From Deltaproteobacteria bacterium (lineage in GTDB: Bacteria > Myxococcota_A > UBA9042): DNA of 64,000 nt. Position 1 is the stretch's first letter, and each line of letters starts with the position of its first letter. Of this stretch, positions 33,868 through 51,005 are shown in pieces. The translations under genes were made by a program, and so were the position numbers. Below the pieces are notes generated by a model, which saw nothing but the letters and a program-made list of their open reading frames with translations, ran no database searches and had not been told where the DNA came from. The stretch lies in NCBI GenBank assembly GCA_020632665.1, contig JACKFC010000004.1, positions 62,001-126,000 of the forward strand. The letters are read 5' to 3'.

Positions 33868-35226
33868 TCAGCCCTCCGACCGCTTCGCGTGCGCGCGGTT
33901 GGCCACAATGCGGGCGAAGCTGCGCCCCTGCAGCTCCTCGACGGTGATGCCGGTGGCGGTGACCTGCGCTTCGTCGATGGCGCCACAGGCGAGCCCGCGG
34001 AGGAAGTAGTTGAGCAGGCCCTGGCCGGTCGCGGCGTCGTCGAAGGTATTGCCGACCAACGTCGCCTGCGACGCTGCGGCGACGAATTTGTCCAGCCGCA
34101 AGCTGGCGTCGTGCAGCCCCGCTTGGAAGAAAGCGTAGACCGCGGCGTAGCGGATCGGCAGCTGCCCCGGGTTCAGGTCCCAGCCTTGGTAGACGGCGTG
34201 GCGCAGCGAGTGGCCGATATTGTCGTAGTGCAGCTTCCACGCGGAGTGGACCACGGCCTGGTTCTCGGCGAGCTGCGCGGCGTCGAGGCTGCCGCCTTTC
34301 GGCGCGCGGTGCGGACCGATCGGCATCACGGTGGTGGCGCCGTCGGACATCGTCACGCCGCTACCGGCCAGGCTGACCTGCATCATGTGGCGGGCGAAGT
34401 CGCACGCCGGATGGTCGTGGGTCTGGAACGCGGCGGTGATGTTGCAGGTCGCCGTATAGTCGTAGGTGCCGAACGCGGCGCTGACGACGCGGCCACGACC
34501 GGCACGGACCAGCGCCGGCACCGCGACCGAGCCGTCGGGCCCCAAGATCGACTGCGTGGTCTCGACCATGAGGTCGATCCCGACGGCGCCCGCGGCGATG
34601 CCCAACTTGGCCTCGGCCTGGTCCAGCAGGTCGGCGAGGACGGCGACCTGACCGGGGTGGGTGACCTTGGGCAGCGTGACGACGAAATTCGCCGGCACGT
34701 TGCCGCCGGTTGCGCTGGCGAGCGTGGTCAGGAAGAGGTCCAGGGTCCGGATGCCACGTCGACCCGACTCGTCGGTGAACGGCTTGACGCGAATGCCGAT
34801 GAAGGGCGGCAGATCCCCGGCCGCCATGGCCTCGGCCAGCTGCCCGGCAGCCGCGACCGCATGCTCGTCCTCCTCGTCGTCGCGACGGTGACCGTAGCCG
34901 TCCTCGAAATCGATCCGCTGGTCCTCGATCGGCTCGCGGGCCAGCTTGTCGCGGACCCGGGCATAGATATCGTCGGCTGCATCGGCCGGCAGGCCCAACG
35001 CCGCCGCGAAGCTCTGCGCGTCCGGGGCGTAGGTATCGAGCGCACGGAGCGCGAGCTTGCCGAGCTTGCGGTGCACGCCGACCTTGAATAGGTGCGCGCC
35101 ACCATAGACCGTGTGCACCGGCTGCCGCGCCGTCGGGTCGCCGGGGTAGGCGCGGGCGTGCGCCACGTTGCCGTCGTGCAGGGCAGCGAATGCGGTTTCG
35201 AGGTCGAAGGTCGAGGCGTCGGACAT
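33868..35226 (-). CDS. HpcH/HpaI aldolase / citrate-lyase-beta-like protein (DUF6986 type), 452 aa
   Basis: A TIM-barrel lyase-like protein. RIDFEDGYGHR carries the acidic metal ligands, VTLPKVTHPGQV, IDLMVETTQSIL and SAAFGTYDYTATCNI follow in the order expected for the CitE/HpcH barrel, and the C-terminus (HYDNIGHSLRHAVYQGWDLNPGQL) matches the larger DUF6986 group. These enzymes cleave or form C-C bonds with pyruvate, acetyl or malyl units, but this subgroup has no defined substrate. ATG at 35226 with GGAG upstream. It is followed after four bases by the MBL gene, suggesting an operon of aldolase, MBL and DHH. Confidence 0.82.
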   Translation of the reverse strand: MSDASTFDLETAFAALHDGNVAHARAYPGDPTARQPVHTVYGGAHLFKVGVHRKLGKLALRALDTYAPDAQSFAAALGLPADAADDIYARVRDKLAREPIEDQRIDFEDGYGHRRDDEEDEHAVAAAGQLAEAMAAGDLPPFIGIRVKPFTDESGRRGIRTLDLFLTTLASATGGNVPANFVVTLPKVTHPGQVAVLADLLDQAEAKLGIAAGAVGIDLMVETTQSILGPDGSVAVPALVRAGRGRVVSAAFGTYDYTATCNITAAFQTHDHPACDFARHMMQVSLAGSGVTMSDGATTVMPIGPHRAPKGGSLDAAQLAENQAVVHSAWKLHYDNIGHSLRHAVYQGWDLNPGQLPIRYAAVYAFFQAGLHDASLRLDKFVAAASQATLVGNTFDDAATGQGLLNYFLRGLACGAIDEAQVTATGITVEELQGRSFARIVANRAHAKRSEG

Positions 35227-35444
35227 GCGGGCGGCTCCGTTCGGTGCGTCGCGCCGGCGCGGCGCGCGGGTGCGCAGCTTGCCGCACCGCGTCAACCGCT
35301 TCAAGACGCGGGTGGGCGCAGGCGCCGATCGGACAGGCTGTGTCAGGCCCGCCATGTTCGTACCCTTGCACGGGCCCCTGGGGGACGGCAGACTCCACGC
35401 CGGCCGCACGCGCCCTCTCGCGGCCCGATCAGGGGCAACACTCG

Positions 35445-43370
<7,926 letters not shown>

Positions 43371-43383
43371 CGGGGCGGCGCAG

Positions 43384-44220
43384 ATGCGGGATCCGTCCGT
43401 CTTCTACACCTTCGATACCGAGACGACCGGGACCGATACGAGCCGTGACCAGGTCATCGAGCTCTGCATCCAGCAGGGCTTCGGCGAGAACGCGCGGCGC
43501 TGGGTGTGGCGCTTCCTGCCGGACGTGCCGATTCAGCCGGACGCCGAGCAGGTCCACGGCATCTCGATGGAGGACCTGCACGGCGAGCCACGCTTCGTCG
43601 AGCGGGCCGCCGAGGTGCGCGAGGTACTCAGCCAAGCGAAGGTCCTGTGCGGCTACAACCTCCGCTTCGACTTGGAGATGGTGCAGGCCGAGTTGCAGCG
43701 CTGTGGCGCCGCGCCGCTCGAGCTACAGGGTGTGGTCCTGGTCGACCCCTTCCGCCTCTGGCAACGCTGTGAGCCCCGGTCGCTGATGGACGCGCACAAA
43801 CGCTTCGTCGGCTCGGCGTTCGACGGCGCACACGGCGCGGCGGCAGACGTCGCGGCGACCGCCCGGGTGCTGGAGGGGATGGTCGAAGCCTTCGAGCTCG
43901 ACGCCCTCGATTGGGACGGCATCGCGACCCGGGCCGAGCCCGAACGGCTGCGCCACATCGGCGCGACGCACCATCTGCAATGGGATGCGGATGGCGATAT
44001 CTGCCTCGGCTTCGGCAAGAACGGCGGCAAGAAGCTGCGCGAGTTCGTGCGCAGCTACGACGGCCGTGGCTACGTCGAGTGGATGCTCGGCAAGGACTTT
44101 CCGCCCCACGTGCAAGAAGTCCTGCTCGCGCTCAAGCAGTCGCACTCGCTGGACCGGTGGCGGGAAGAGGTGATCGCCCGCTTCGGCCCGCCGCCCGGCC
44201 CGGAAGCATTCGCCGACTAG
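43384..44220 (+). CDS. DEDDh 3'-5' exonuclease (DNA polymerase III epsilon-like) with DUF3820-like tail, 278 aa
   Basis: Exonuclease motifs are in order: FYTFDTETTG (Asp11, Glu13), HGISMEDL, GYNLRFDLEMV and HGAAADVAATARV (His and last Asp). The fold degrades DNA or RNA from the 3' end with two metals. After about residue 195, GFGKNGGKKLREF and YVEWMLGKDFPPHV resemble the DUF3820 domain found in phage and bacterial exonuclease relatives. ATG at 43384, 13 bases after the giant gene, so it may be co-transcribed. The stop codon is formed by the left terminal repeat of the next element. Confidence 0.88.
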   Translation: MRDPSVFYTFDTETTGTDTSRDQVIELCIQQGFGENARRWVWRFLPDVPIQPDAEQVHGISMEDLHGEPRFVERAAEVREVLSQAKVLCGYNLRFDLEMVQAELQRCGAAPLELQGVVLVDPFRLWQRCEPRSLMDAHKRFVGSAFDGAHGAAADVAATARVLEGMVEAFELDALDWDGIATRAEPERLRHIGATHHLQWDADGDICLGFGKNGGKKLREFVRSYDGRGYVEWMLGKDFPPHVQEVLLALKQSHSLDRWREEVIARFGPPPGPEAFAD

Positions 44221-44387
44221 AGACGCGATCACGAAGTCGCCGCGGGCGACTTCGTGATGCGGCTTGTGGAGGGCGAAGGTTCGCGAGAACCACGCTTCTC
44301 GCGACCTGGGGGCGCCCAGCCCCCCAGAGAACAGAAGAGAGACTCGGCCAGAAAATGCGAAACGGCATGTTCTGGTCGCGTCTCTAG
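44217..44387. repeat. 171-bp hairpin-rich element with 12-bp terminal inverted repeats
   Basis: CTAGAGACGCGA at 44217-44228 is the exact inverse of 44376-44387. Inside are further inverted repeats: 44228-44240 with 44246-44258 (13 bp), 44281-44289 with 44296-44304 (9 bp), 44306-44312 with 44321-44327 (7 bp), and 44348-44358 with 44365-44375 (11 bp, one mismatch). It fills the whole space between two convergent genes and supplies the stop TAG of the exonuclease. Confidence 0.85.
44228..44258. terminator. Bidirectional terminator-like hairpin
   Basis: A perfect 13-bp stem (ATCACGAAGTCGC) with a five-base loop lies eight bases after the exonuclease stop, in a convergent gap. There is no T-tract, so intrinsic termination is likely but not certain. 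Confidence 0.55.
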
Positions 44388-44397
44388 GCGTCGTCCG

Positions 44398-46479
44398 TCA
44401 GCGCAGCAGGTGCGGCCAGACGTTGGTCAGCAACGCCAGCGCCAGCGCCTCGGCCTCCGTTCCGTCGAAGACGATGAACGACCACGCGCCGACGTCTTCC
44501 GGCTGCAGCGAGCGGTCGATGAAGCGGATGCTGTCGTCGTCCGGGGCGATCCGCGCGGCGATGTGCACCGCCCGGTTGAGCTTGATCAGCCAACGGTCGT
44601 TGCCCAGCCCGATGAGGCCGTTCGCCAGGGGCAAGAAGGCCTGGCCTTCGAGGAAGGTGAAGGCCGTCTCGGCGTAGGTGCGCACTTCCTGGTCGAGCAG
44701 GCCGGGCGAATAGCGCAAGACGTGGTCGGCGCGGGCGAAGGCGACCTCGACGTGGCGCTGGTCGCAGTCCTTGCAGGGCGCGCCGCTACCCGCAGCGGCA
44801 AAGCTCAGCTCGAGCTGTCGCCGCTTGGGGCCGTAGCCATGCCAGACGCTCTTCACCTTGCGCCCCGGCGCGGTGATGGTCACGGCGAGCGGTGGGTCGA
44901 CCTCCTCGGGGGGCTCGCCGAGCGGCAGGTCGTCGAGCGCGACGGCCGTCTGCTTGCCGGTGTCGATGCTGGCGTGCTTCCAGCCCAGCTTGCCGAGCAT
45001 CGCTTGCTGCAACGCCGTGCTGCCCAAGATCACCGCCTCGTTGTGCTCGTGACAGAACAAGCGCTCGCCGATCCACGGGTTCACGCCGGATCCGTCGCTC
45101 ACCTCGGCGCGGAATAGGGCACGCCAGAGTTGGTCGAGCTGCGCCTCCGCCGGGCCGACGTCCTTGCCGGCCGCCTGCGCGACATGAACCAGGACCTCCG
45201 CGGCGAGCAGCTCCTCGCGGGCGCGGAAGTTGCCGGCGCGGACGAGGTTGTCGCTCTCGCCGTCGGAGAAGACGTCGGAGCGGCCGCCCAGCCAGCGGTG
45301 AATCGAGTCGGTCGACGGCGCCTGCCAGGTGCCGTCGAGGAGCGGCGGCGCAGGCTTCTTCTCCACGCCGATCGCCTGCAGATGCCGGACGTACTCGCCA
45401 ATCGTGGCCATGTAGAAGCCAGAGGCTTCTTTCGCCGAGAGCTTGGCGGCGAGCGTCGCGACCACGCCGTCGTCGTGCTGGGTGATCGGCGCGAAATAGG
45501 GGTTGAGCTTCGCGGGGACGGCGAAGAGCTCTCCGTCGTCAAAGATATCCCACGCGACTTCGACACCCGACGCCGGGTCGACGCCGCCCGGGCCGACGAT
45601 CAGCGTGCCGCCCTCCGAGGCGTACCACGGCCACCACGCTCCCTCGCCGCGGACGTAGCGCCACAGGTTCTTCGGGAAGACGCCGACCTCGTAGCCGTGG
45701 TCGACCAGCGCCTTCTGGCGTCCTTCGCCGGCTTGGCCTTCCTGGTTGAAGACCACCTTCGAGAGCGGCAGACAGGCCTGGTCGAAGGCCAGCTTGGTCG
45801 CGGCGACAGAGCGGTCGAGGTCGGTCCGGGGGAAGGCCAGGAAGAGCTGGGCGTTCTGATGGAAGCTGATCAATTCGACCTGGCCGCGCGCGACCAGGGT
45901 GCGGAGCAGGGTGAGCGCGTCGGGGAAGCGCTGGCGCAGCACGTCGACGAAGCGGCCCTGCAGCTCGATGTCGACGCCCCAGCTCGGGTGCGCTTCGTAC
46001 ATCTGCAGGATGGGGACGAAGGTCTCGCGGACGATCCAATCCTCGACCTTCTGATCGTCCCAGCCGGCGGCCGCTTCGACCCCGACGAAGATGTGGTTCT
46101 TGCCGGATTTGTCGGTGTAATCGAGACCGCCGATCACGTATTCGACGTTGAAGTGGAACAGGCTCATCGCGAAGCGCTTGCGGCCGGCGTCGACGCCGCG
46201 GTCCTGCACCGGGGGCAGCGTGCAGGGCTGCGCGGTGTCGGCGCCGATGCTGTCGCTGGTGTCCGAGACGTCTCCGGCGACGATGCCGTCGGATCCAGCG
46301 TCGAGGCTGCCGTCCGGGCCGACGTCACCGTGGCCAGATGCGGCGTCGTGCGGCTGCTCGGTTGTGCTGCTGCAGCCGCCGGCGAGGAGCGCCAACGTCG
46401 TGAAGAGGCAAGCGAACTGCGTCCGATTGCAAGTGGGATGCAGGTCGGCCGAGGACGGTTCGGGGCGAGCGCGCGACAT
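44398..46479 (-). CDS. Lipoprotein with a GH57-like (glycoside hydrolase/deacetylase) barrel, 693 aa
   Basis: The lipobox LLAGGC puts the lipid on Cys36, followed by an Asp/Ser/Gly linker to about 90. FHFNVEYVIGGL opens a barrel-like domain; LISFHQNAQLF, KVVFNQEGQAGEG and WWPWYASEGGTLIVG give strand-loop patterns like GH57/GH38 N-terminal domains, with the Glu of NQEGQ a nucleophile candidate. The C-terminal part (PLAVTITAPGRK ... VLRYSPGL) is beta-rich, as in GH57 accessory domains. The start ATG at 46479 has GGAGG six bases upstream; an in-frame TTG lies 18 bases earlier. Function as a surface alpha-glucan or polysaccharide enzyme is inference. It is divergent from the nuclease gene across 140 bases. 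Confidence 0.55.
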   Translation of the reverse strand: MSRARPEPSSADLHPTCNRTQFACLFTTLALLAGGCSSTTEQPHDAASGHGDVGPDGSLDAGSDGIVAGDVSDTSDSIGADTAQPCTLPPVQDRGVDAGRKRFAMSLFHFNVEYVIGGLDYTDKSGKNHIFVGVEAAAGWDDQKVEDWIVRETFVPILQMYEAHPSWGVDIELQGRFVDVLRQRFPDALTLLRTLVARGQVELISFHQNAQLFLAFPRTDLDRSVAATKLAFDQACLPLSKVVFNQEGQAGEGRQKALVDHGYEVGVFPKNLWRYVRGEGAWWPWYASEGGTLIVGPGGVDPASGVEVAWDIFDDGELFAVPAKLNPYFAPITQHDDGVVATLAAKLSAKEASGFYMATIGEYVRHLQAIGVEKKPAPPLLDGTWQAPSTDSIHRWLGGRSDVFSDGESDNLVRAGNFRAREELLAAEVLVHVAQAAGKDVGPAEAQLDQLWRALFRAEVSDGSGVNPWIGERLFCHEHNEAVILGSTALQQAMLGKLGWKHASIDTGKQTAVALDDLPLGEPPEEVDPPLAVTITAPGRKVKSVWHGYGPKRRQLELSFAAAGSGAPCKDCDQRHVEVAFARADHVLRYSPGLLDQEVRTYAETAFTFLEGQAFLPLANGLIGLGNDRWLIKLNRAVHIAARIAPDDDSIRFIDRSLQPEDVGAWSFIVFDGTEAEALALALLTNVWPHLLR

Positions 46480-46619
46480 CGACTTCCTCCGGGGCAACGA
46501 GCTTGGCTGCAGGGATGGCAGAAGCCTTGGACGGCGTCAACGCGGGCACCACGCCGCTTCGCTCGCCAAAGCGGGAGTCGAACGTTAGGCTGCCTGCCGG
46601 CTAGCTGCTGGAGTCTCCG

Positions 46620-47612
46620 ATGACCAGAACGACCTTCTTGCTCCGGGCCACGCTCGCGGCCTCTCTCTCGCTCCTGCTGCCGGCTTGTCCCAACCTGGGT
46701 GGACCCGCGAGCAGCGCCCAGCCGGCGACCTACGACACCGGCAACGGCGGCGGCGGAGGCGGGACCGATACGTCGACTGCCCAGGATTCCGGTGGTGGAG
46801 CCAACGACGCGGCGCAGCAGGATGCCGGCGGCGGCGAAGATACCGGTGGCGGCGAGGAGGACGTCGGCGTCACTGGGACCTGCGAGGGCGCCTGCGGCGC
46901 GGCCTACGATCCCGGCCGCTCCTGTCAGTGCAACGACGAGTGCGCGAAGTTCGGCAATTGCTGCCCGGACTACGGTCCGCTCTGCAAGCCGGCGGAGATG
47001 ACTTGCCAAGGGCGCTGCGACGCCTCGTTCAACGCCGCCAAACCCTGCCAATGCACCTGGGATTGCCCGAAATTCGGCACCTGCTGCCCGGATTGGATCG
47101 CCCAATGCCACAAGGACGAGCCGCTCGACTTCTTCTACGCACCGAGTGGCAAGTGCACCAAAGACAGCGATTGGAAGAAGGTCGACCACGTCTCGGACGG
47201 CGATACGCTGGTCCTCGAGGAGACCGACAGCAAAGGCCAGAACCTGATCGTGCGCTTCCTGTTGGTCGATACGCCGGAGCTCACCAGCAGCGATTGCTAC
47301 GCGCTCGAGGCGAAGAAGTTCACCTACGCGCAGATCCAGAAGTCGCCGTCGGTCTGCCTGATCAGCGACAGCAAGGCGGGCAACAAGGACGTCTACGGTC
47401 GCCTGCTTCGCTACGTCTACTACAAGGAGCCGGCGGTGGACGGCAAAGCGGTCGAGCTGAACCTGCGCCTGCTCCGCCTCGGCTATGCCCGGGTGCTCTA
47501 CCCCTTTGCCAAGGGCAACCAATACGAAGCGCTCGCGCTGATGACGATGGGCCTCGCCAAGGAGAACGACCTCGGCGGCTGGTCCAAATGCGGCTGGGTG
47601 AAGCCGAAGTAG
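46620..47612 (+). CDS. Lipoprotein with two somatomedin-B domains and a staphylococcal-nuclease domain (330 aa)
   Basis: The lipid attaches to Cys23 (LLPAC). A Gly/Asp-rich linker leads to two somatomedin-B modules. Each has eight cysteines with identical spacing: Cys88, 92, 102, 104, 108, 114, 115, 122 and Cys129, 133, 143, 145, 149, 155, 156, 163, the classic disulfide-knot pattern. The SNase-like domain spans about 180-325: VDHVSDGDTLVLEE, VRFLLVDTPE (Arg212, Asp217, Glu220) and DVYGRLLRYV (Arg261) hold the catalytic residues. It probably cuts DNA or RNA at the cell surface, with the SMB knots as binding modules. Somatomedin-B is rare in bacteria. It ends seven bases from the convergent lipase gene. 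Confidence 0.9.
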   Translation: MTRTTFLLRATLAASLSLLLPACPNLGGPASSAQPATYDTGNGGGGGGTDTSTAQDSGGGANDAAQQDAGGGEDTGGGEEDVGVTGTCEGACGAAYDPGRSCQCNDECAKFGNCCPDYGPLCKPAEMTCQGRCDASFNAAKPCQCTWDCPKFGTCCPDWIAQCHKDEPLDFFYAPSGKCTKDSDWKKVDHVSDGDTLVLEETDSKGQNLIVRFLLVDTPELTSSDCYALEAKKFTYAQIQKSPSVCLISDSKAGNKDVYGRLLRYVYYKEPAVDGKAVELNLRLLRLGYARVLYPFAKGNQYEALALMTMGLAKENDLGGWSKCGWVKPK

Positions 47613-47619
47613 CCGATTG

Positions 47620-50600
47620 CTACGGCCGCGGGGCCGGCGGCGCGGGCATGTCCGGGCAGCTCCAGTTCTGTAGGCAGGTGTCGTGCCGCAGCTCGGTGCC
47701 GCCGCTCCCCAGGTAGTAGCTCATCATGCCGATGACGAGCATGCCGTGGTCGAACCAGGTCTTCTTCTCGCACGCGGCGGGGTCTTCGCCCTTGCCCGGC
47801 GCCTCGGCCTTGCACTGCTTGACCAGGAAGTCGACGTGCTCGCCGGGGTTCCAGAAGCCGTGCTTGCCGCCCGGCTCGACGTAGGGGAACCACGTGCCGG
47901 AGACGCCGTCGCTGCCGTCGGGGCCGATGGCGTGCTTCCAAAGCGGCGGGTTGAGGCGCGGCACGTGGAAGCCGTCGACACCGCGGTGCAGCGGCTTGTC
48001 GTTGCCGTAGCGGAGCGGGGTGCCGCGCGGCGGCAGCGCCTCGGTCGGCGTCGCGGACTGCGAGAGATCCTCGACGTCGAAGAGCACACCGTTGCCGCTG
48101 GGGTCGACGAAGTGCGGGATCTTGTCGACCGCCTCGTAGATCTTGGTGTCGATCAGCACCTCGTGCACGGTGCGGCCGCCCCAGGCGTCGATTGGCGTGG
48201 TGAAGTCGATGAGGCCGGCGGCGCGGCCGATGGCGGCACCGGTGTTGACCGGCACGTTCATGTCGCCGTTGGTGTTGAGCACCAGGGCGTGGGTGTCGAC
48301 GACGCTGCCATCCGCGTACTTCAGCTCGCCCGAGCGCATGTGGACGGCCCAGACCGCGGGGTCGGCCGGATCCAGCACCATCTGCGCAAAACCCATGAAG
48401 CGCCGCATCTCCGGCGCGGCGCGGTGCAGGCCCATGCCTTCGGCGATCGGCGAGAGCGGCGCGCCCTTGCTGAAGTCGAGCGCCTCGGATTGGAAGTGGA
48501 ACTTCACGTCGTAGCCGAACTTGTCGACCACGTGCACCGGGGCGCCAGCGTCCGGCTTCAGCAGGCAGGCCCGGTCTTGCTCCGGCAAGCGCTTGCCGTG
48601 GATGAAGGGGTTGCCCTTGTAAAACGCGAGCGTGTGGCGCTCGGCGCTGTCGCCGCGGACGATGGTCGAGGCGAGGTGGATGCGGAAGGTCAGGCACGTC
48701 TGCTTGCAGACGGCGCGGTTGGCCGCTTCGCCGGCGTCGCAGGCCTTGGCGCAGTTGGCGTCCTCGGTGAGGAGGGCGCAGTCGACGCGGCCGTTGTCGA
48801 GGTTGGTGGCGAGCACGGAGTCACCAACCGCGAGCTGTGCCGCGGCGCTGGCCGGGACCTCGGCGACCGGAACCGTCGCCGTCGAGTTGAGCCGCGGGAC
48901 GATGGTCTCGATGCGCAGCGCGCCGTCGTCGCCGGGGCTGCCGACGTAGATCGGGCCCATGACGCGCAGGGTCACGGCCTCTTTCACGCCGCCCTGGATA
49001 CTGCGGATGCCGACGTCGATCAGGCCGCCGCCGCCGGCGATCGGCACCACCGCGTCGAGTTCGGGCTCGAGGCCGCCGACCACCGCCGACATGATGCCGC
49101 CGAGCGAGCCACCGGTCATCGAGATCGGCGCGTCCGGGCCGCCGATGTCGACCTTGCCGTCACCGTCGAAGTCGCCGGCGAGGTCGTCCTTCTGGCCGTT
49201 GCCGTTGATGTCGTAGTCCCAGAGGCGCTTGCCGTCCCAGCCGCGGATGATGCGCACCAGCTGCACGTAGTCGATCGCGGTCTGGCGCACGACGTCGCGG
49301 GTGTGGAAGGTATAGGCCGTCCAGAAGTCGGCGCCCGAGTCTTCCTCGCCGTCGACGTCCTGATCCCAGCTGCGGTTGCGCATCAGCGCGTCGGCGAGCT
49401 TGCCCACGCCCATGCCCTTGAAGATGGTCGTGAGCAGGCCGCGATCCTTGCTGCCCAGCGTGAAGCCGTGGCTGGCCGAGTCGATCGCGACCACCGCAAG
49501 GCACATCTGCGAGAAGTAGCTGTGGAAGCTGAACATCTCGGTCTTGCTGCCGGTGTAGCCGTGTCCGAGGATGACGATGGCCTTCGGCTTGCCGCCGGGG
49601 CAGGCCTCTTTCCGCGGCAGGGACATCCAGAACGTCACATCCTCGGGGTAGGCGACGGCCTTCTGCGCGGCGAGATCCTGCGGCCAGGCCTGCTCGTTGT
49701 AGTCGAGGTAGCGGCCGTCGGCGTCGGTGCGGGCGAACATCCGCGGGGTCTTGTAGGTGCCGAAGACGTGGCGGTCGACGTAGGCGAGGCTGGCGTCGAA
49801 GCGCTTCTTCTGCTCCTTGCCGCCGAGGCTGACGATCCCGGCCTGCGCGATGAGCTTGGCGATGGAGTTGAAGGTCTCACCGGAGATGGTCCACATCGAC
49901 TCGTAGCTCTTCGCCGGCTTCTCGTCGAAGACCGGGTTCAGCTCCGAGAGCTCGGGCGGGAACTCCTCGGCGAGGTGCTTCTGCGCGCCGTTGCCGTAGA
50001 GGCCCTCGCGCACCGCGACCATATCGGAGGTGATGGAGCCGGTGGTGAAGGTCCAAGCGAAGGCGACGTCCGAGAGCTTCAGGCCGCCGAAGTCGGCGTT
50101 GCCGTCGAGCGCCTGCTCGAGCGGGCCGAGCGCGTCGGTCTGGCCGAGGTGGTGGCCGGCCTCGTAGGGCGAGCCCACGGACTTGCCGGCGGCGTCCTTC
50201 AGGCGCTGGGTGACCACCACGGCGTAGGTCGTACGCTCACGCAGCGGCACCAGCGGGCGGATGATGAGCGTATTGCTCTCGCGCTCGTAGAAGTCCATCT
50301 GCGCCAACGCCCGCTCGCGCAGGTCCATGGTCTTGGGGTTGCGCTTCTCGTAGGGCTTGTAGTTCGGCTTGTCGAGGATGCCGTCGAGGTCGGTGTCCTC
50401 ACCCTCGTCGAGGATGCCGTTGCCGTTGGTGTCCTCGTCGTGGTCCTCGAAGAGCATCGAGAGCGTGTCGCCGCGGGCGTCGCTCTTCCAATAGTTGTCG
50501 ATCTTCTCGAGCACGGTCGGGAACGCGCCCTCGCCGATATCGAGCTTGACCGGCTGACCGAAGGTCGGCGAGCCCGGCGTCACGTCGACGACGTAGACGA

Positions 50601-51003
50601 GGTCGTCACGCGGATCGAGCTGGTCGCCGTGGTGGTGATCGATGACGCCTTGCACGTCGATCGGGCCGGAGAAGGGGATCGTGATCGGCGCGTAGACGCC
50701 CCAGCCGTCGAGGTCGTCGATGCGGCGGCGGACGATGCGCTCGAACGAGGTCGGCGCGACCAGGCTGGCGTTGATCCGGCGGCCGGTCGGCGAGGTCTCG
50801 TCGAAGCGGGTGGCGAGGTCGTTCGGCAGCGGGATCTCGGGCAGCGGACGATGGAAGAAGTCCATCTTCACGGTCACGTCGGCCGCCGGAGGGGCGAAGA
50901 GGCCCTCGGGTGCGGTCGCGCAGCCGGCCGACAGCAGCAGCGCCGACGACGAGAGAAGGGAGACGAAACGCGCACGGAGCGCCGGGGAGATGCGGGTCGA
51001 CAT
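47620..51003 (-). CDS. Large lipase/esterase-like lipoprotein (1127 aa)
   Basis: The lipobox LLLSAGC places the lipid on Cys28. The N-terminal part (FDETSPTGRRINASLVAPTSFERI, about 70-330) resembles the lipase N-terminal domain of bacterial virulence-factor lipases; it contains DEDTNGNGILDEGEDTD, a calcium-loop motif. An alpha/beta-hydrolase core follows with VILGHGYTGSKTE (oxyanion side) and the nucleophile elbow TGGSLGGIMSA (Ser in G-x-S-x-G). Another NGNGQKDDLAGDFDGDGK loop is inserted. The C-terminal third carries several Cys pairs. The ATG lies two bases after the stop of the barrel gene. It is probably a surface-anchored lipid esterase; the substrate is unknown. Confidence 0.82.
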   Translation of the reverse strand: MSTRISPALRARFVSLLSSSALLLSAGCATAPEGLFAPPAADVTVKMDFFHRPLPEIPLPNDLATRFDETSPTGRRINASLVAPTSFERIVRRRIDDLDGWGVYAPITIPFSGPIDVQGVIDHHHGDQLDPRDDLVYVVDVTPGSPTFGQPVKLDIGEGAFPTVLEKIDNYWKSDARGDTLSMLFEDHDEDTNGNGILDEGEDTDLDGILDKPNYKPYEKRNPKTMDLRERALAQMDFYERESNTLIIRPLVPLRERTTYAVVVTQRLKDAAGKSVGSPYEAGHHLGQTDALGPLEQALDGNADFGGLKLSDVAFAWTFTTGSITSDMVAVREGLYGNGAQKHLAEEFPPELSELNPVFDEKPAKSYESMWTISGETFNSIAKLIAQAGIVSLGGKEQKKRFDASLAYVDRHVFGTYKTPRMFARTDADGRYLDYNEQAWPQDLAAQKAVAYPEDVTFWMSLPRKEACPGGKPKAIVILGHGYTGSKTEMFSFHSYFSQMCLAVVAIDSASHGFTLGSKDRGLLTTIFKGMGVGKLADALMRNRSWDQDVDGEEDSGADFWTAYTFHTRDVVRQTAIDYVQLVRIIRGWDGKRLWDYDINGNGQKDDLAGDFDGDGKVDIGGPDAPISMTGGSLGGIMSAVVGGLEPELDAVVPIAGGGGLIDVGIRSIQGGVKEAVTLRVMGPIYVGSPGDDGALRIETIVPRLNSTATVPVAEVPASAAAQLAVGDSVLATNLDNGRVDCALLTEDANCAKACDAGEAANRAVCKQTCLTFRIHLASTIVRGDSAERHTLAFYKGNPFIHGKRLPEQDRACLLKPDAGAPVHVVDKFGYDVKFHFQSEALDFSKGAPLSPIAEGMGLHRAAPEMRRFMGFAQMVLDPADPAVWAVHMRSGELKYADGSVVDTHALVLNTNGDMNVPVNTGAAIGRAAGLIDFTTPIDAWGGRTVHEVLIDTKIYEAVDKIPHFVDPSGNGVLFDVEDLSQSATPTEALPPRGTPLRYGNDKPLHRGVDGFHVPRLNPPLWKHAIGPDGSDGVSGTWFPYVEPGGKHGFWNPGEHVDFLVKQCKAEAPGKGEDPAACEKKTWFDHGMLVIGMMSYYLGSGGTELRHDTCLQNWSCPDMPAPPAPRP

Positions 51004-51005
51004 GG

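Noticed and set aside
35227..35444. 218-base divergent gap before the giant lipoprotein as a riboswitch or regulatory RNA
   Set aside because: No conserved stem pattern or clear promoter boxes could be recognised by eye.
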